Origin: Anaerolineae bacterium | Lineage (GTDB): Bacteria; Chloroflexota; Anaerolineae; Aggregatilineales; J027 | DNA: 64,000 nt | Direction: 5' to 3' | Assembly (NCBI GenBank): GCA_008933735.1 | Contig: WBUL01000013.1 | Location: forward strand, 58,921-122,920 | Shown: positions 27,271-35,028 of the stretch, in pieces | How positions within the stretch are numbered: the stretch's first letter is position 1 | Layout of the letters: the number at the start of each line of letters is the position of its first letter | Position numbers and translations under genes: made by a program | Notes under the pieces: model-generated | Told to the model about the DNA's origin: nothing | What the model saw: the letters and a program-made list of their open reading frames with translations, nothing else | The model's database searches: none

Positions 27271-28000
27271 AACTTGTGTCCACCGTGAGATCAAAAATTT
27301 CTATGATGCTGGAAATCGGCTCTACATCCCAGGAGCAGGTGGCATCAATGACGATCAAGCCAACGACTGCCCCTATCACACACAGAACAATAAAACACCC
27401 GCAGCCCAACAGAAGCCAGCGAGCCATGCCCCCGCCTCCACCAGCGGGTTCCGCTTCATAGTTATACATGGGTCTGGATGGCTGTGAATCCGAGTATTCA
27501 TACTGCGGCTGTGTTTGCGGATAAGGCTGGTAGGTTGGGTACTGCTGCTGGGGTTGAGGTTGGGGCTGTGGTGGTGCCGATACCCCTGGAGATGGGGGAG
27601 GCGCATAGGGTGATGGCGGCGCATAACCACCCGGCGCAGGCGATGGCCCTCCAAGAGGCTGCTGGGTAGGCGCATAGCCTGCCATCACAGTAGATTCGTA
27701 GGCAAGTGTAACCGTTTCACCCAGTCCCACCATATCACCTGGGGAAAGCGGACGGGCACCCATCAAACGCTGCCCGTTGACAAACGTACCATTGGTAGAC
27801 CCCAGGTCTTCCATCGTATAACCGCCGCCGCCCCGGATGAGTTTGGCATGGTGGCGGCTCACTTCCGGGTCATTAATGGTAATATCGTTAGTGATGTCTC
27901 GACCGATGGTGATGACATCTTTGGTCAGTTCATAAACCTGGTTTGGCTGAGGCCCTCGGCGAACGATGAGGCGAAAACCACCACTGCTGCCTGGCTGCAT
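27254..28000 (-). CDS. FHA-domain protein with Pro/Gln-rich linker and C-terminal membrane helix
   Basis: 248 residues. Residues 9-95 are an FHA domain with the key GRD, SRHHAKL and GSTNGTFVNG motifs that bind phosphothreonine. Residues about 105-185 are low-complexity Pro/Gln/Tyr-rich. Residues about 195-218 are a hydrophobic, Cys-rich helix (LLLGCGCFIVLCVIG), with a short outer tail containing two further Cys. It is a plausible reader for the PknB-type kinase encoded at 37.2 kb. Both being membrane-linked supports this, but it is inference. Confidence 0.88.
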   Translation of the reverse strand: MQPGSSGGFRLIVRRGPQPNQVYELTKDVITIGRDITNDITINDPEVSRHHAKLIRGGGGYTMEDLGSTNGTFVNGQRLMGARPLSPGDMVGLGETVTLAYESTVMAGYAPTQQPLGGPSPAPGGYAPPSPYAPPPSPGVSAPPQPQPQPQQQYPTYQPYPQTQPQYEYSDSQPSRPMYNYEAEPAGGGGGMARWLLLGCGCFIVLCVIGAVVGLIVIDATCSWDVEPISSIIEIFDLTVDTSSSACQ

Positions 28001-28029
28001 ATTATCCGACTCCTATACGAGAAAGTAGT

Positions 28030-28119
28030 TTGGAGTATTATTTCTCATTCCTGGTAGCAGGAATGACTGCGCTGTATCATACTCCAACAGCGTAGCGAGG
28101 GCAAATTCATATTCGCCCT
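28030..28119. repeat. Nested inverted repeats in the FHA/thiD divergent region
   Basis: An outer 9-bp pair TTGGAGTAT (28030-28038) and ATACTCCAA (28079-28087) encloses a perfect 8-bp hairpin CATTCCTG-GTAG-CAGGAATG (28046-28065). A third imperfect hairpin AGGGC...GCCCT follows at 28098-28119. They occupy most of the 145-bp gap between divergent genes. This could be an operator or a structured leader. It does not match the TPP riboswitch consensus. Confidence 0.5.
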
Positions 28120-28145
28120 GTTTAATATAAGGATATTGTACAAAC

Positions 28146-28970
28146 GTGTCAACTACGACGCCCAGACGAGTATTAAGCATTGGCGGGTCAGATTCTGGCG
28201 GCAGCGCTGGAATTCAGGCTGACATCAAAACCCTGGAAGCACGCGGTGTTTTTGGCAGCACGGCCATCACAGCGGTTACGGCTCAGGATACCCTAAAAGT
28301 TCACCGTGTTCACTTTGTGCCAGACGAGTATATCCGCGCACAGATCGAAGTTGTATTAAATGATATTGGAACAGATGCGGTCAAAACAGGTTTTTTGGCG
28401 AAGGAAAGTGTGGTCACCCTGGTTGCAGAGGAAGTTCAGCGCTATCAATTGCCCCATATAGTAGTAGACCCCGTGCTGGTTGATGGCTCCGGGAAACCCT
28501 TCGTGAGCGCGGGCACCATAAGCGCCTACCGGGATCGGTTGTTGCCGCTGGCGACCTTAATTACGCCCAATGCTGATGAGGCTGCTCTTTTGACGGGCAG
28601 CCCGATGCGGACCCATGAAGACCTGTATGAAGCTGCCAAGCTGTTACATGGCCTGGGAAGTCAGGCTGTTGTCGTCAAGGGGGGGCACTTGCCGGACAAT
28701 GACATTATCTTGAATGTATTTTACAATGGGGCACAATTTATAAACCTGACTGCGCCCCGCCTCCCGGCGGATAATCCGCATGGGGTTGGCTGCACCTTTG
28801 CCTCAGCAGCGGCGGCAGAGCTGGCAAAAGGACGTTCGCTGACCGAGGCGGTGACCCTCGCACATCGCTATTTGCAGGAAGCGTTAGCAGGCAGTCAGTC
28901 GTGGACGTTGGGCAAGGGGCGTTTGTCTGTTAACCATGCGGTTGGTCGTCCGCCCCTGTTTGAGGCGTAG
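28146..28970 (+). CDS. thiD: Hydroxymethylpyrimidine / phosphomethylpyrimidine kinase
   Basis: 274 residues from GTG 28146. SIGGSDSGGSAGIQADIKT is the N-terminal ThiD signature. VVDPVLVDGSG, LITPNADEAALLTG and the anion-hole/catalytic region NPHGVGCTFASA complete it. ThiD phosphorylates HMP to HMP-PP for thiamine synthesis in the cytosol. No other thi genes are in the window, so it may serve salvage. The stop is six bases from a small membrane-peptide gene. Confidence 0.92.
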   Translation: MSTTTPRRVLSIGGSDSGGSAGIQADIKTLEARGVFGSTAITAVTAQDTLKVHRVHFVPDEYIRAQIEVVLNDIGTDAVKTGFLAKESVVTLVAEEVQRYQLPHIVVDPVLVDGSGKPFVSAGTISAYRDRLLPLATLITPNADEAALLTGSPMRTHEDLYEAAKLLHGLGSQAVVVKGGHLPDNDIILNVFYNGAQFINLTAPRLPADNPHGVGCTFASAAAAELAKGRSLTEAVTLAHRYLQEALAGSQSWTLGKGRLSVNHAVGRPPLFEA

Positions 28971-28975
28971 GGTAT

Positions 28976-29095
28976 ATGTTTAAAAAGCTTTTTTCCCGTG
29001 AAAACCGTTATGCAGTGATTTTATGCGTGGTCGTGATCTTGCTCATCATTGTGACCGCAGACGCCACGCCACCGTTCATTTACCAGGGTTTTTAG
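28976..29095 (+). CDS. Small single-pass membrane peptide, 39 residues
   Basis: The ATG lies 6 bases after the thiD stop, with AGGG just upstream. A basic N-terminus (MFKKLFSRENR) precedes about 17 hydrophobic residues (VILCVVVILLIIV), ending in TADATPPFIYQGF. This is the layout of a type II/III small membrane protein. Codon composition looks ordinary. It fills the only gap between thiD and the convergent phosphoesterase, which starts 3 bp after its stop. Confidence 0.6.
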   Translation: MFKKLFSRENRYAVILCVVVILLIIVTADATPPFIYQGF

Positions 29096-29098
29096 GTT

Positions 29099-29830
29099 TT
29101 ACCAACCATGTTTGAGTCGTGTCACCAGGCGTTCGGGCATATGCACATTCCGCATCATTTCCTGGGTATGCTCAACCGGATAAGGAATACGGCGGTGTTC
29201 AAAGATTTTTTCTTCAACATGGAGAATCGCATATGCGGCGTCCGGGTTGTTGTCACGCGGTTGGCCGATACTGCCAGGGTTGATGATCAAGCGCTGTCCT
29301 TTGAGGGATTTTGGCTCACGGTAGACCGGTGGCAGGGGATCCGTATCACCCTGTTCGCTGACCAGTTGATAAATGATCGGTGTGTGTGTATGTCCAACAA
29401 GGCAAATCGGCGTTTCAAACTGTGGAAAATTGAGCGCGGCAATCAACGGATCGAGAATGTATTCCCAGACAGGTTCACGCGGGCTGCCATGCACCAAGGT
29501 GTAATCTCCCAGCACAAATGCGGTTGGTAAATCGGCGAGGTAGCGGGTGTTTTCTTCGGTTAGGGTTTCTATCGTCCAGGTGACAGCCTTGCGGGCATCC
29601 GCATTAAAAGTACGAATGTCTAACCGCCCCAATGCCGCCCAATCGTGGTTGCCTGCTAAACAGAGATGCGGCAGGGTTTTGAGGAGGTCACAACATTCAT
29701 TAGGATTTGGGCCATAGCCCACCACATCACCGAGACACCAGACGTAATCCCACTCCCCTTCCGCATCTTTCAGCACGGTTTCAAAGGCGGGTAAATTAGC
29801 GTGAATATCTGAGATCACCAGAACGCGCAT
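29099..29830 (-). CDS. Calcineurin-like metallophosphoesterase
   Basis: 243 residues. All family motifs are present: ISDIHAN (DxH), CLGDVVGYGP (GDxxGYGP), AGNHDWA (GNHD), LVHGSPREP and VGHTHTP (GHTH). This subgroup resembles YfcE/MJ0936-type phosphodiesterases and the PrpE-like proteins, acting on small phosphodiesters or nucleotides. The enzyme binds two metals. It appears to be a single-gene unit. Confidence 0.88.
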   Translation of the reverse strand: MRVLVISDIHANLPAFETVLKDAEGEWDYVWCLGDVVGYGPNPNECCDLLKTLPHLCLAGNHDWAALGRLDIRTFNADARKAVTWTIETLTEENTRYLADLPTAFVLGDYTLVHGSPREPVWEYILDPLIAALNFPQFETPICLVGHTHTPIIYQLVSEQGDTDPLPPVYREPKSLKGQRLIINPGSIGQPRDNNPDAAYAILHVEEKIFEHRRIPYPVEHTQEMMRNVHMPERLVTRLKHGW

Positions 29831-29964
29831 GTGCGAATTTCCTACACCGTATATTCAGGGCAATATAGCATAGATCGGTAAAGCGTGACAAGCGGGCATG
29901 TAAATTTATGTTTTGTCGTTCCTGCCACATCTTCCTTGATTTTATCACGAAGCTAAGCGTTGTG

Positions 29965-31335
29965 TTAATGCGGCTTTAAATTCACCTGTATTTTGCCCGG
30001 TGCACCGGGGAATAATTTTTCTGCTAACTGCGGCACGTGGCGGCGTACCATCTCTGATGACAGCCCCTTTGCTGCCGCAATCTCGGCGTAAAAAGCCGCG
30101 CTCTGGCGTGGAATGCGCTGCTGGGTTTCAAAATTCATCTCGTACAGGCCAAACCGGAACTCAGGATTGTATCCGGCTGTCCATTCAAAGCTGTCTGTCA
30201 GCGACCAGTAGTAAATACCCTTGATAGGAATGTTGAAATTGATCGCGTGCCAGGTATGCCGAACCAACTGCGCGATGAACCAGCGGCGCACCTCATCCCC
30301 TATGTCCGGGGTTCCCGTTTCGGTAATGTAGATTGGGAGACGGGTCTTTTCCCAGATCCACTGGCTGGCGGCATGGATTCCCTGTGGATAAATTTCTCCC
30401 CATAGGGGTGGTGGAGGGGGAGACTCCGGGTCAGGGATCTGTTGCAGGAAAAAAGTTTTGGGAGATCGGGGATGCAGTGCTACCCGGTAGCGCTGGTAAA
30501 AATTCAGACCAATATAATCCGATGTGCCGGGTAAGTCATGAAGAATGACCCGGCGGCGCAGGGGAAAATCGATCTCTCCACTGACCAGAGCCTGCACAAA
30601 CACCTCGTTAAAGATGCGGTGTGGCAACCCGACCAGGCGTCCATGAATAAGTTTGGGGGGGGCTGCTTCCATAGCAACATAGTGTTTTGCAATTCCGACT
30701 TTTGCTTCAGGATTTTTTTGTTTGATGACATGATAAGCCTGTGCATGGGCACGCAGCAGCATTTCGGCGCAGTCGAACATACGCCAGGGATTGCGGGCCC
30801 CAGGGCTGAACATGCCGACCAGATATGCCTGCACTGCATAAACCATTGGCTCGTTGAAGGTGCACCATAAGTCAACTCGATCCCCCAGTGCATCGAGAAC
30901 CCTTTCAGTAAATTTGACAAAATGGTCAACCGTCTTTGGATTCAGCCATCCGCCTTCTTTTTCAATCCACAGGGGATTTGTGAAGTGATGCAGCGTGACC
31001 ATGGGGATAATGCCCCGGTGCAGCAGCCCGTCGATTATGTCGCTGTACTGCTCCAGCGCGGACTCATCCCATTGATCTGGCGCGGGCTGGATTCGGCTCC
31101 ACTCGACGGACAGACGGTGTGAGGTAGTGTTGAGCTCAACCATACGGTCTGCGTCCTCCTGCCACCGTCCGAAGCGCCATTCACATGCCCGTCCGTGTTT
31201 CTGGTTCTGGAAAACGTGGCCTCCCTCGTCTTCCCAGGCAGACCAACTGTTGGTGAGTTCTCCTTCAACGTGGTGCGCGGCGCTGGCAGTTCCCCACAGG
31301 AAATCGTCAGGAAAGCGGTAAATGGCCTCTACCAT
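29965..31335 (-). CDS. Glycoside hydrolase family 1 protein (beta-glycosidase)
   Basis: 456 residues. The start overlaps the homoserine dehydrogenase stop by 7 nt. The GH1 barrel begins FPDDFLWGTASAAHHVEG. The acid/base Glu is in TFNEPMVYA; the nucleophile region reads YITETGTPD instead of the usual YITENG, still with Glu. YYWSLTDSFEWTAGY is the aglycone-side signature. GH1 enzymes retain configuration and act on beta-glucosides, galactosides or related sugars. There is no signal peptide, so it acts on imported di- or oligosaccharides. Confidence 0.9.
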   Translation of the reverse strand: MVEAIYRFPDDFLWGTASAAHHVEGELTNSWSAWEDEGGHVFQNQKHGRACEWRFGRWQEDADRMVELNTTSHRLSVEWSRIQPAPDQWDESALEQYSDIIDGLLHRGIIPMVTLHHFTNPLWIEKEGGWLNPKTVDHFVKFTERVLDALGDRVDLWCTFNEPMVYAVQAYLVGMFSPGARNPWRMFDCAEMLLRAHAQAYHVIKQKNPEAKVGIAKHYVAMEAAPPKLIHGRLVGLPHRIFNEVFVQALVSGEIDFPLRRRVILHDLPGTSDYIGLNFYQRYRVALHPRSPKTFFLQQIPDPESPPPPPLWGEIYPQGIHAASQWIWEKTRLPIYITETGTPDIGDEVRRWFIAQLVRHTWHAINFNIPIKGIYYWSLTDSFEWTAGYNPEFRFGLYEMNFETQQRIPRQSAAFYAEIAAAKGLSSEMVRRHVPQLAEKLFPGAPGKIQVNLKPH

Positions 31336-32354
31336 GAGCGTCTACCGCGTGCAATGTTGATGGCATCAACCAGCATTCCATAGGCGGTGGTGTCTGGCCC
31401 GGAGTCCCCACCCATGACGACGATCCGGTTCAAAATATCTGTTACGACCACAAAACCCGTGTTTGTGCCTTCCAGCAAAGAAAGGGGGTCGCTGCTGTCA
31501 AGCGGCATCGGCTGAACCCGCGCTTTGACCTCACTACCCTCGCGGTAGGCTTCGCACAGCAGTTTTAGTCCTTTTCCCACCCGATGGGCTGCCTGTGCCT
31601 GTTCCATCGTGACGTTGCGAATTCCGGTTCGTTCTACATCGATCGGACGCAAATCCGCATCCATGAAGGTATTTGCCAGAATCGCGATTTTGATTGAGGC
31701 ATCCCAACCGTCAATATCGTTGCTGGGGTCGGTCTCTGCAACCCCTATATTCTGCGCGTCACGGATGGCCTCTTCCATCGAAATACCCTGCTGCAACCGG
31801 GTTAAAATGTAATTGGTCGTGCTGTTCAATACACCGCGAATTTTTAAAACATCGACGGCCAGCAAACCTTCGCGTCGCATACTATGAATAGGAACGCCAT
31901 CCATCACGGTGCTTTCATAGAAAAAACCGAGATTTCTCTCACGGGCCAGTCTGGTAAGTTCGCTGTGAGCAAATGCAACCGGGCCTTTGTTTGCTGTGAC
32001 CACATGTTTGCCCATTTCCAGTGACGCACCTACATAGTCAGTGGCAGGCTGCCCGGTTTTGGGATCGAGCCAGGTTGCTTCCAGCATCACATCCGCCGGA
32101 CACTTTTCAATGAAATCAAAAGTATCAAAAAGGGGCTCGCCGTGATGAAGCTCACCTAAAGCTTCGATGGTCAAAGCCGCCCGCAAATCCAAACCATTGG
32201 GATCAATAGCAGTACCATGTGAGTGGGTTGAAATCCCTACCACCGAAAATTGAATATCGTAATCTCGCTCAATAATGGGTGCTTTAAACTGTAAGAGTTC
32301 TGCGAATGCACGTAAGACATTCCCAAAACCGATTAAACCGAGTTTAATGTGCAT
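31329..32354 (-). CDS. hom: Homoserine dehydrogenase (short form, no ACT domain)
   Basis: 341 residues. The N-terminal Rossmann motif is LGLIGFGNVLRAF. TANKGPVAFAH and GVLNSTTNYIL are family signatures, and the catalytic Lys lies in DGWDASIKIAILAN. The enzyme reduces aspartate semialdehyde to homoserine for Thr, Met and Ile synthesis. There is no C-terminal ACT domain, so no built-in threonine feedback is expected. It is coupled by overlap to an unrelated GH1 gene. Confidence 0.87.
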   Translation of the reverse strand: MHIKLGLIGFGNVLRAFAELLQFKAPIIERDYDIQFSVVGISTHSHGTAIDPNGLDLRAALTIEALGELHHGEPLFDTFDFIEKCPADVMLEATWLDPKTGQPATDYVGASLEMGKHVVTANKGPVAFAHSELTRLARERNLGFFYESTVMDGVPIHSMRREGLLAVDVLKIRGVLNSTTNYILTRLQQGISMEEAIRDAQNIGVAETDPSNDIDGWDASIKIAILANTFMDADLRPIDVERTGIRNVTMEQAQAAHRVGKGLKLLCEAYREGSEVKARVQPMPLDSSDPLSLLEGTNTGFVVVTDILNRIVVMGGDSGPDTTAYGMLVDAINIARGRRSW

Positions 32355-32440
32355 TGATTTTGCCCTTTCACCCGCATCATTATACTGCGCTTGTCACTGT
32401 TCTCGCAGTGATTTAACCTTTGCAAAAGGAAGGAACAAAA

Positions 32441-33220
32441 ATGAAAAAACCGCTGGCGCTGGGTTTGGTTTCAGATGAAGTCCTGAAACAAAAGATCAGG
32501 GCTCTGCTTCCTGATTATGATTTTCATTGGGGAATAGAACTAAAAGGGGCGATTAATACCGCCGCTGATTTGCGCCCCTCCGTCATGCTGGTGGATATTG
32601 ACGAGGACTCTGGCGATTGGGTGGCCATTGTACAGGGTTTAAAGGCGAACCCCGCGACCCGCCGTATCCCGATGTTAGGTATTGGTGAAAATGTGACCGG
32701 AGAACGGGGCGGAATCGCCATTGCCTCCGGGGTAACCGGGGTGATGAGTCGGAATGAAGTGGCGGCCCGTCTGCCGGATTGGGTCAAACGTCATGCACGG
32801 GTATGGGATGAGAATTACTATGCCGCCCTGGGAACCGGCTGCCAACAGCCGCTGCCGGAACTGGCCCAAGAGGGTATCCGTCTGTTCAATCAGCGTGACT
32901 ACTGGGAAGCCCATGAGGTACTGGAACATGCCTGGGTTGAAGCACAGGGCCATCCTATTGGTGAAGTTTACCGTGCGATTTTGCAGGTAGGTGTGGCTTA
33001 TTATCAGATTCAGCGCGGCAATTACAAAGGTGCGCTCAAAATGTTTTTGCGTTCAGTGCAGTGGCTTGACCCACTGCCTGATGTTTGTCAGGGCATTCAT
33101 ATTGCCCGGTTTAAACAAGATGCAGCGGCGGCGCGGGCTGCCCTGGAAGCGCTGGGTGAGGGGAAAATCACTCAATTTGATCAGGATAAATATTTCAAAA
33201 CGGTCCCGATGTTAGACTAA
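32441..33220 (+). CDS. Pseudo-receiver / DUF309 fusion protein
   Basis: 259 residues from ATG 32441, preceded by AAGGAAGGA. Residues 1-115 have a CheY-like order of strands and helices: SDEVLKQKI, then VMLVDIDED at the phospho-acceptor position, then IPMLGIGEN. The conserved Lys near the end is absent (GVTGVMSRNE). Residues about 140-230 are DUF309: LFNQRDYWEAHEVLEHAW and YRAILQVGVAYYQIQRGNYKGAL, with conserved His and Glu residues. DUF309 biochemistry is unknown. A terminator hairpin overlaps the 3' end. Confidence 0.8.
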   Translation: MKKPLALGLVSDEVLKQKIRALLPDYDFHWGIELKGAINTAADLRPSVMLVDIDEDSGDWVAIVQGLKANPATRRIPMLGIGENVTGERGGIAIASGVTGVMSRNEVAARLPDWVKRHARVWDENYYAALGTGCQQPLPELAQEGIRLFNQRDYWEAHEVLEHAWVEAQGHPIGEVYRAILQVGVAYYQIQRGNYKGALKMFLRSVQWLDPLPDVCQGIHIARFKQDAAAARAALEALGEGKITQFDQDKYFKTVPMLD

Positions 33221-33242
33221 AGGGGAACCGTTTTCTGTTTTT
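33197..33242 (+). terminator. Intrinsic terminator overlapping the end of the DUF309 gene
   Basis: An 8-bp AAAACGGT/ACCGTTTT stem, extended by CCC/GGG with a small bulge, encloses the stop codon in its loop. It is followed by CTGTTTTT. The next gene begins 35 bp further on. Confidence 0.7.
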
Positions 33243-33277
33243 ATGTGTCTAATGGGGTGCATCAAGGAGGAAGTTTG

Positions 33278-34963
33278 ATGAAGAAAATCACGCCGCTAAC
33301 GGTCATTTCGGCCTTATTGCTCACCTTCATGGTGAGTATTGTTCCTGCTTCCGCTCAGCACCCCCCCCTAGTGTTTCTCATGAATGGCGATTTGTGGAAA
33401 TGGTCGCCAGGAGACGCCCAGCCCACGCAGATGACTCAATGGGGGTATAACTTCCGTCCGGTCATTTCTCCGGATGGGACTCGTGTGGCGTACAAATCGT
33501 GGGCGGAACTGTCGGTGAATGCCATCAACGACGCCGGACTGTTTCCAGGGGACATGCCCGCAAATATCTGGGTGATGAATGTGGCTACGCTTGAAGCCCA
33601 GCGGGTTGCTGACCAACCTGCCGGGGTGACGGTTGAGAATGGTGCAATTATCCGTTCCGACCCAGCCTGGTCGCCAGATGGTAATGCGCTGGCCTGGATC
33701 GAGATGGTGAATGCGAATGATTTTGTGTTCCGGCTGGTCACCTATGATTTCGTTACAGGGATATCCAAGGTGATGGTTCCATCCCTGCCGCTCCCATTTA
33801 TGGATGGCGGCGTATATGTGCCACCCGTCCAGTGGGGATCAGGGGGGATTTCATACAACATCGGCAGCTTCGATCAAAATCAAAATAACTTCGCGCAAAC
33901 GGTGTATGTTTACCAACCGGATGGAAGCCTTACTTCGGCGACCCAGGTGGCTGATTTTGACAGCAGTTACGTGATGGAGGACTTCTGGTTTGGTGGCAGT
34001 ATCGGGCTGGTATACTCCTCCGGGCAAACGGCTGTTCTGAACCCGGTGAATGGAAGTATTGCCCCCGCAGATGGAAATCCTGTGCTGCAAGCGGATGGTG
34101 GCGTATCAGCGAACGCACTGCTCATGTCCGTGCAGCCAGGCAATGGCGCGTACAATGTCAATTGGTTCGTCATTGATAACTTCGTCAATAACCTTGCTCA
34201 ACTTCCCTATTTTGGCATCACCAGCTATGGTGGGCTGGCACCTGGCCCGGACGGGATGAGTTTTGCTTATATCACTGATGCACTGTATGTCTGGACACAG
34301 GGACAGGTGATACAGGTTCCAGGAACACAAGGGCTCAATGACGGATTTCCCGGCGCGGCGGTCGTCTGGGCAGCAGAATACTGGTACATTCAATCTGACG
34401 CCCCGATTCCTGAGCCTGTACCGGGTGCTTGTTCCGGTAATGTGCCAGCGCGTTTACTGGTTGGGCAGCGAGGACGGGTAATTCCGGAACTGGGCGCGAA
34501 TGTCATTCGCACGGAACCGAATAAGGGCGCAAACAGTGCAGTAATTGGCAGCATCCCGGAACGTGGGGAATTTGATGTGCTGCAAGGCCCGACCTGTGGT
34601 GAAGGAATTAACTGGTGGTTGGTTAGTTATAGTGGTGTGGTCGGTTGGACAGGTGAGAGCGAAGGTCAAACATACTGGGTTGAACCCGTGACCACCGATT
34701 CTGCTGCCTGTACCCTGACTCCGCGCCTGAAGATTAATGGGACGGGTGTTGTGCTGCCCGGTCTGCCGAATGTGCTGCGGACCCAGCCGTTTACCGGCAG
34801 TGCCAGCGCGATTATGGGGTGGATTCCATCAGGAGGTACATTCACGGTGTTGGATGGCCCGCGCTGCGGCAACGGCTATTACTGGTGGCTGGTGGACTAC
34901 AACGGCACTGTCGGTTGGACTGCCGAAGGCGAGGGCAGCACCTACTGGCTTGAACCCCACTAG
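33278..34963 (+). CDS. Secreted propeller protein with two C-terminal SH3b domains
   Basis: 561 residues from ATG 33278 (AAGGAGGAAG upstream). The signal peptide ends near PASAQH. Residues about 30-370 form a TolB/WD40-like propeller (VISPDGTRVAYKS, SDPAWSPDGNALAWIE). Residues about 385-470 and 475-560 are two SH3b copies, each with a VIRTEP or VLRTQP strand, an IP(E/S)(R/G)G turn and WWLVSYSGVVGWTGE or WWLVDYNGTVGWTAE. Bacterial SH3b modules bind cell wall or peptides. Likely extracellular wall-associated protein. A strong terminator follows 28 bp downstream. Confidence 0.82.
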   Translation: MKKITPLTVISALLLTFMVSIVPASAQHPPLVFLMNGDLWKWSPGDAQPTQMTQWGYNFRPVISPDGTRVAYKSWAELSVNAINDAGLFPGDMPANIWVMNVATLEAQRVADQPAGVTVENGAIIRSDPAWSPDGNALAWIEMVNANDFVFRLVTYDFVTGISKVMVPSLPLPFMDGGVYVPPVQWGSGGISYNIGSFDQNQNNFAQTVYVYQPDGSLTSATQVADFDSSYVMEDFWFGGSIGLVYSSGQTAVLNPVNGSIAPADGNPVLQADGGVSANALLMSVQPGNGAYNVNWFVIDNFVNNLAQLPYFGITSYGGLAPGPDGMSFAYITDALYVWTQGQVIQVPGTQGLNDGFPGAAVVWAAEYWYIQSDAPIPEPVPGACSGNVPARLLVGQRGRVIPELGANVIRTEPNKGANSAVIGSIPERGEFDVLQGPTCGEGINWWLVSYSGVVGWTGESEGQTYWVEPVTTDSAACTLTPRLKINGTGVVLPGLPNVLRTQPFTGSASAIMGWIPSGGTFTVLDGPRCGNGYYWWLVDYNGTVGWTAEGEGSTYWLEPH

Positions 34964-34991
34964 AGGGAACTTTTTCCTCATCGCAAGCGTT

Positions 34992-35027
34992 AAGCCTTCA
35001 GAAGCACATTTTTCTGGAGGCTTTTTT
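34992..35027 (+). terminator. Terminator whose 3' arm contains the next gene's Shine-Dalgarno
   Basis: A 12-bp stem (34992-35003 with 35012-35023, one G.T pair) has an 8-nt loop and continues into a run of six T (35022-35027). GGAGG at 35016-35020 lies wholly in the 3' arm and is 8 nt from the ATG at 35029. The same hairpin could terminate upstream transcription and hide the ribosome-binding site of the VIT/vWA gene. Confidence 0.78.
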
Positions 35028-35028
35028 C

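Noticed and set aside
29965..31335. GH1 protein as catalytically dead because YITENG reads YITETG
   Set aside because: The nucleophile Glu is still present; only the following Asn is changed, so inactivity is not supported.
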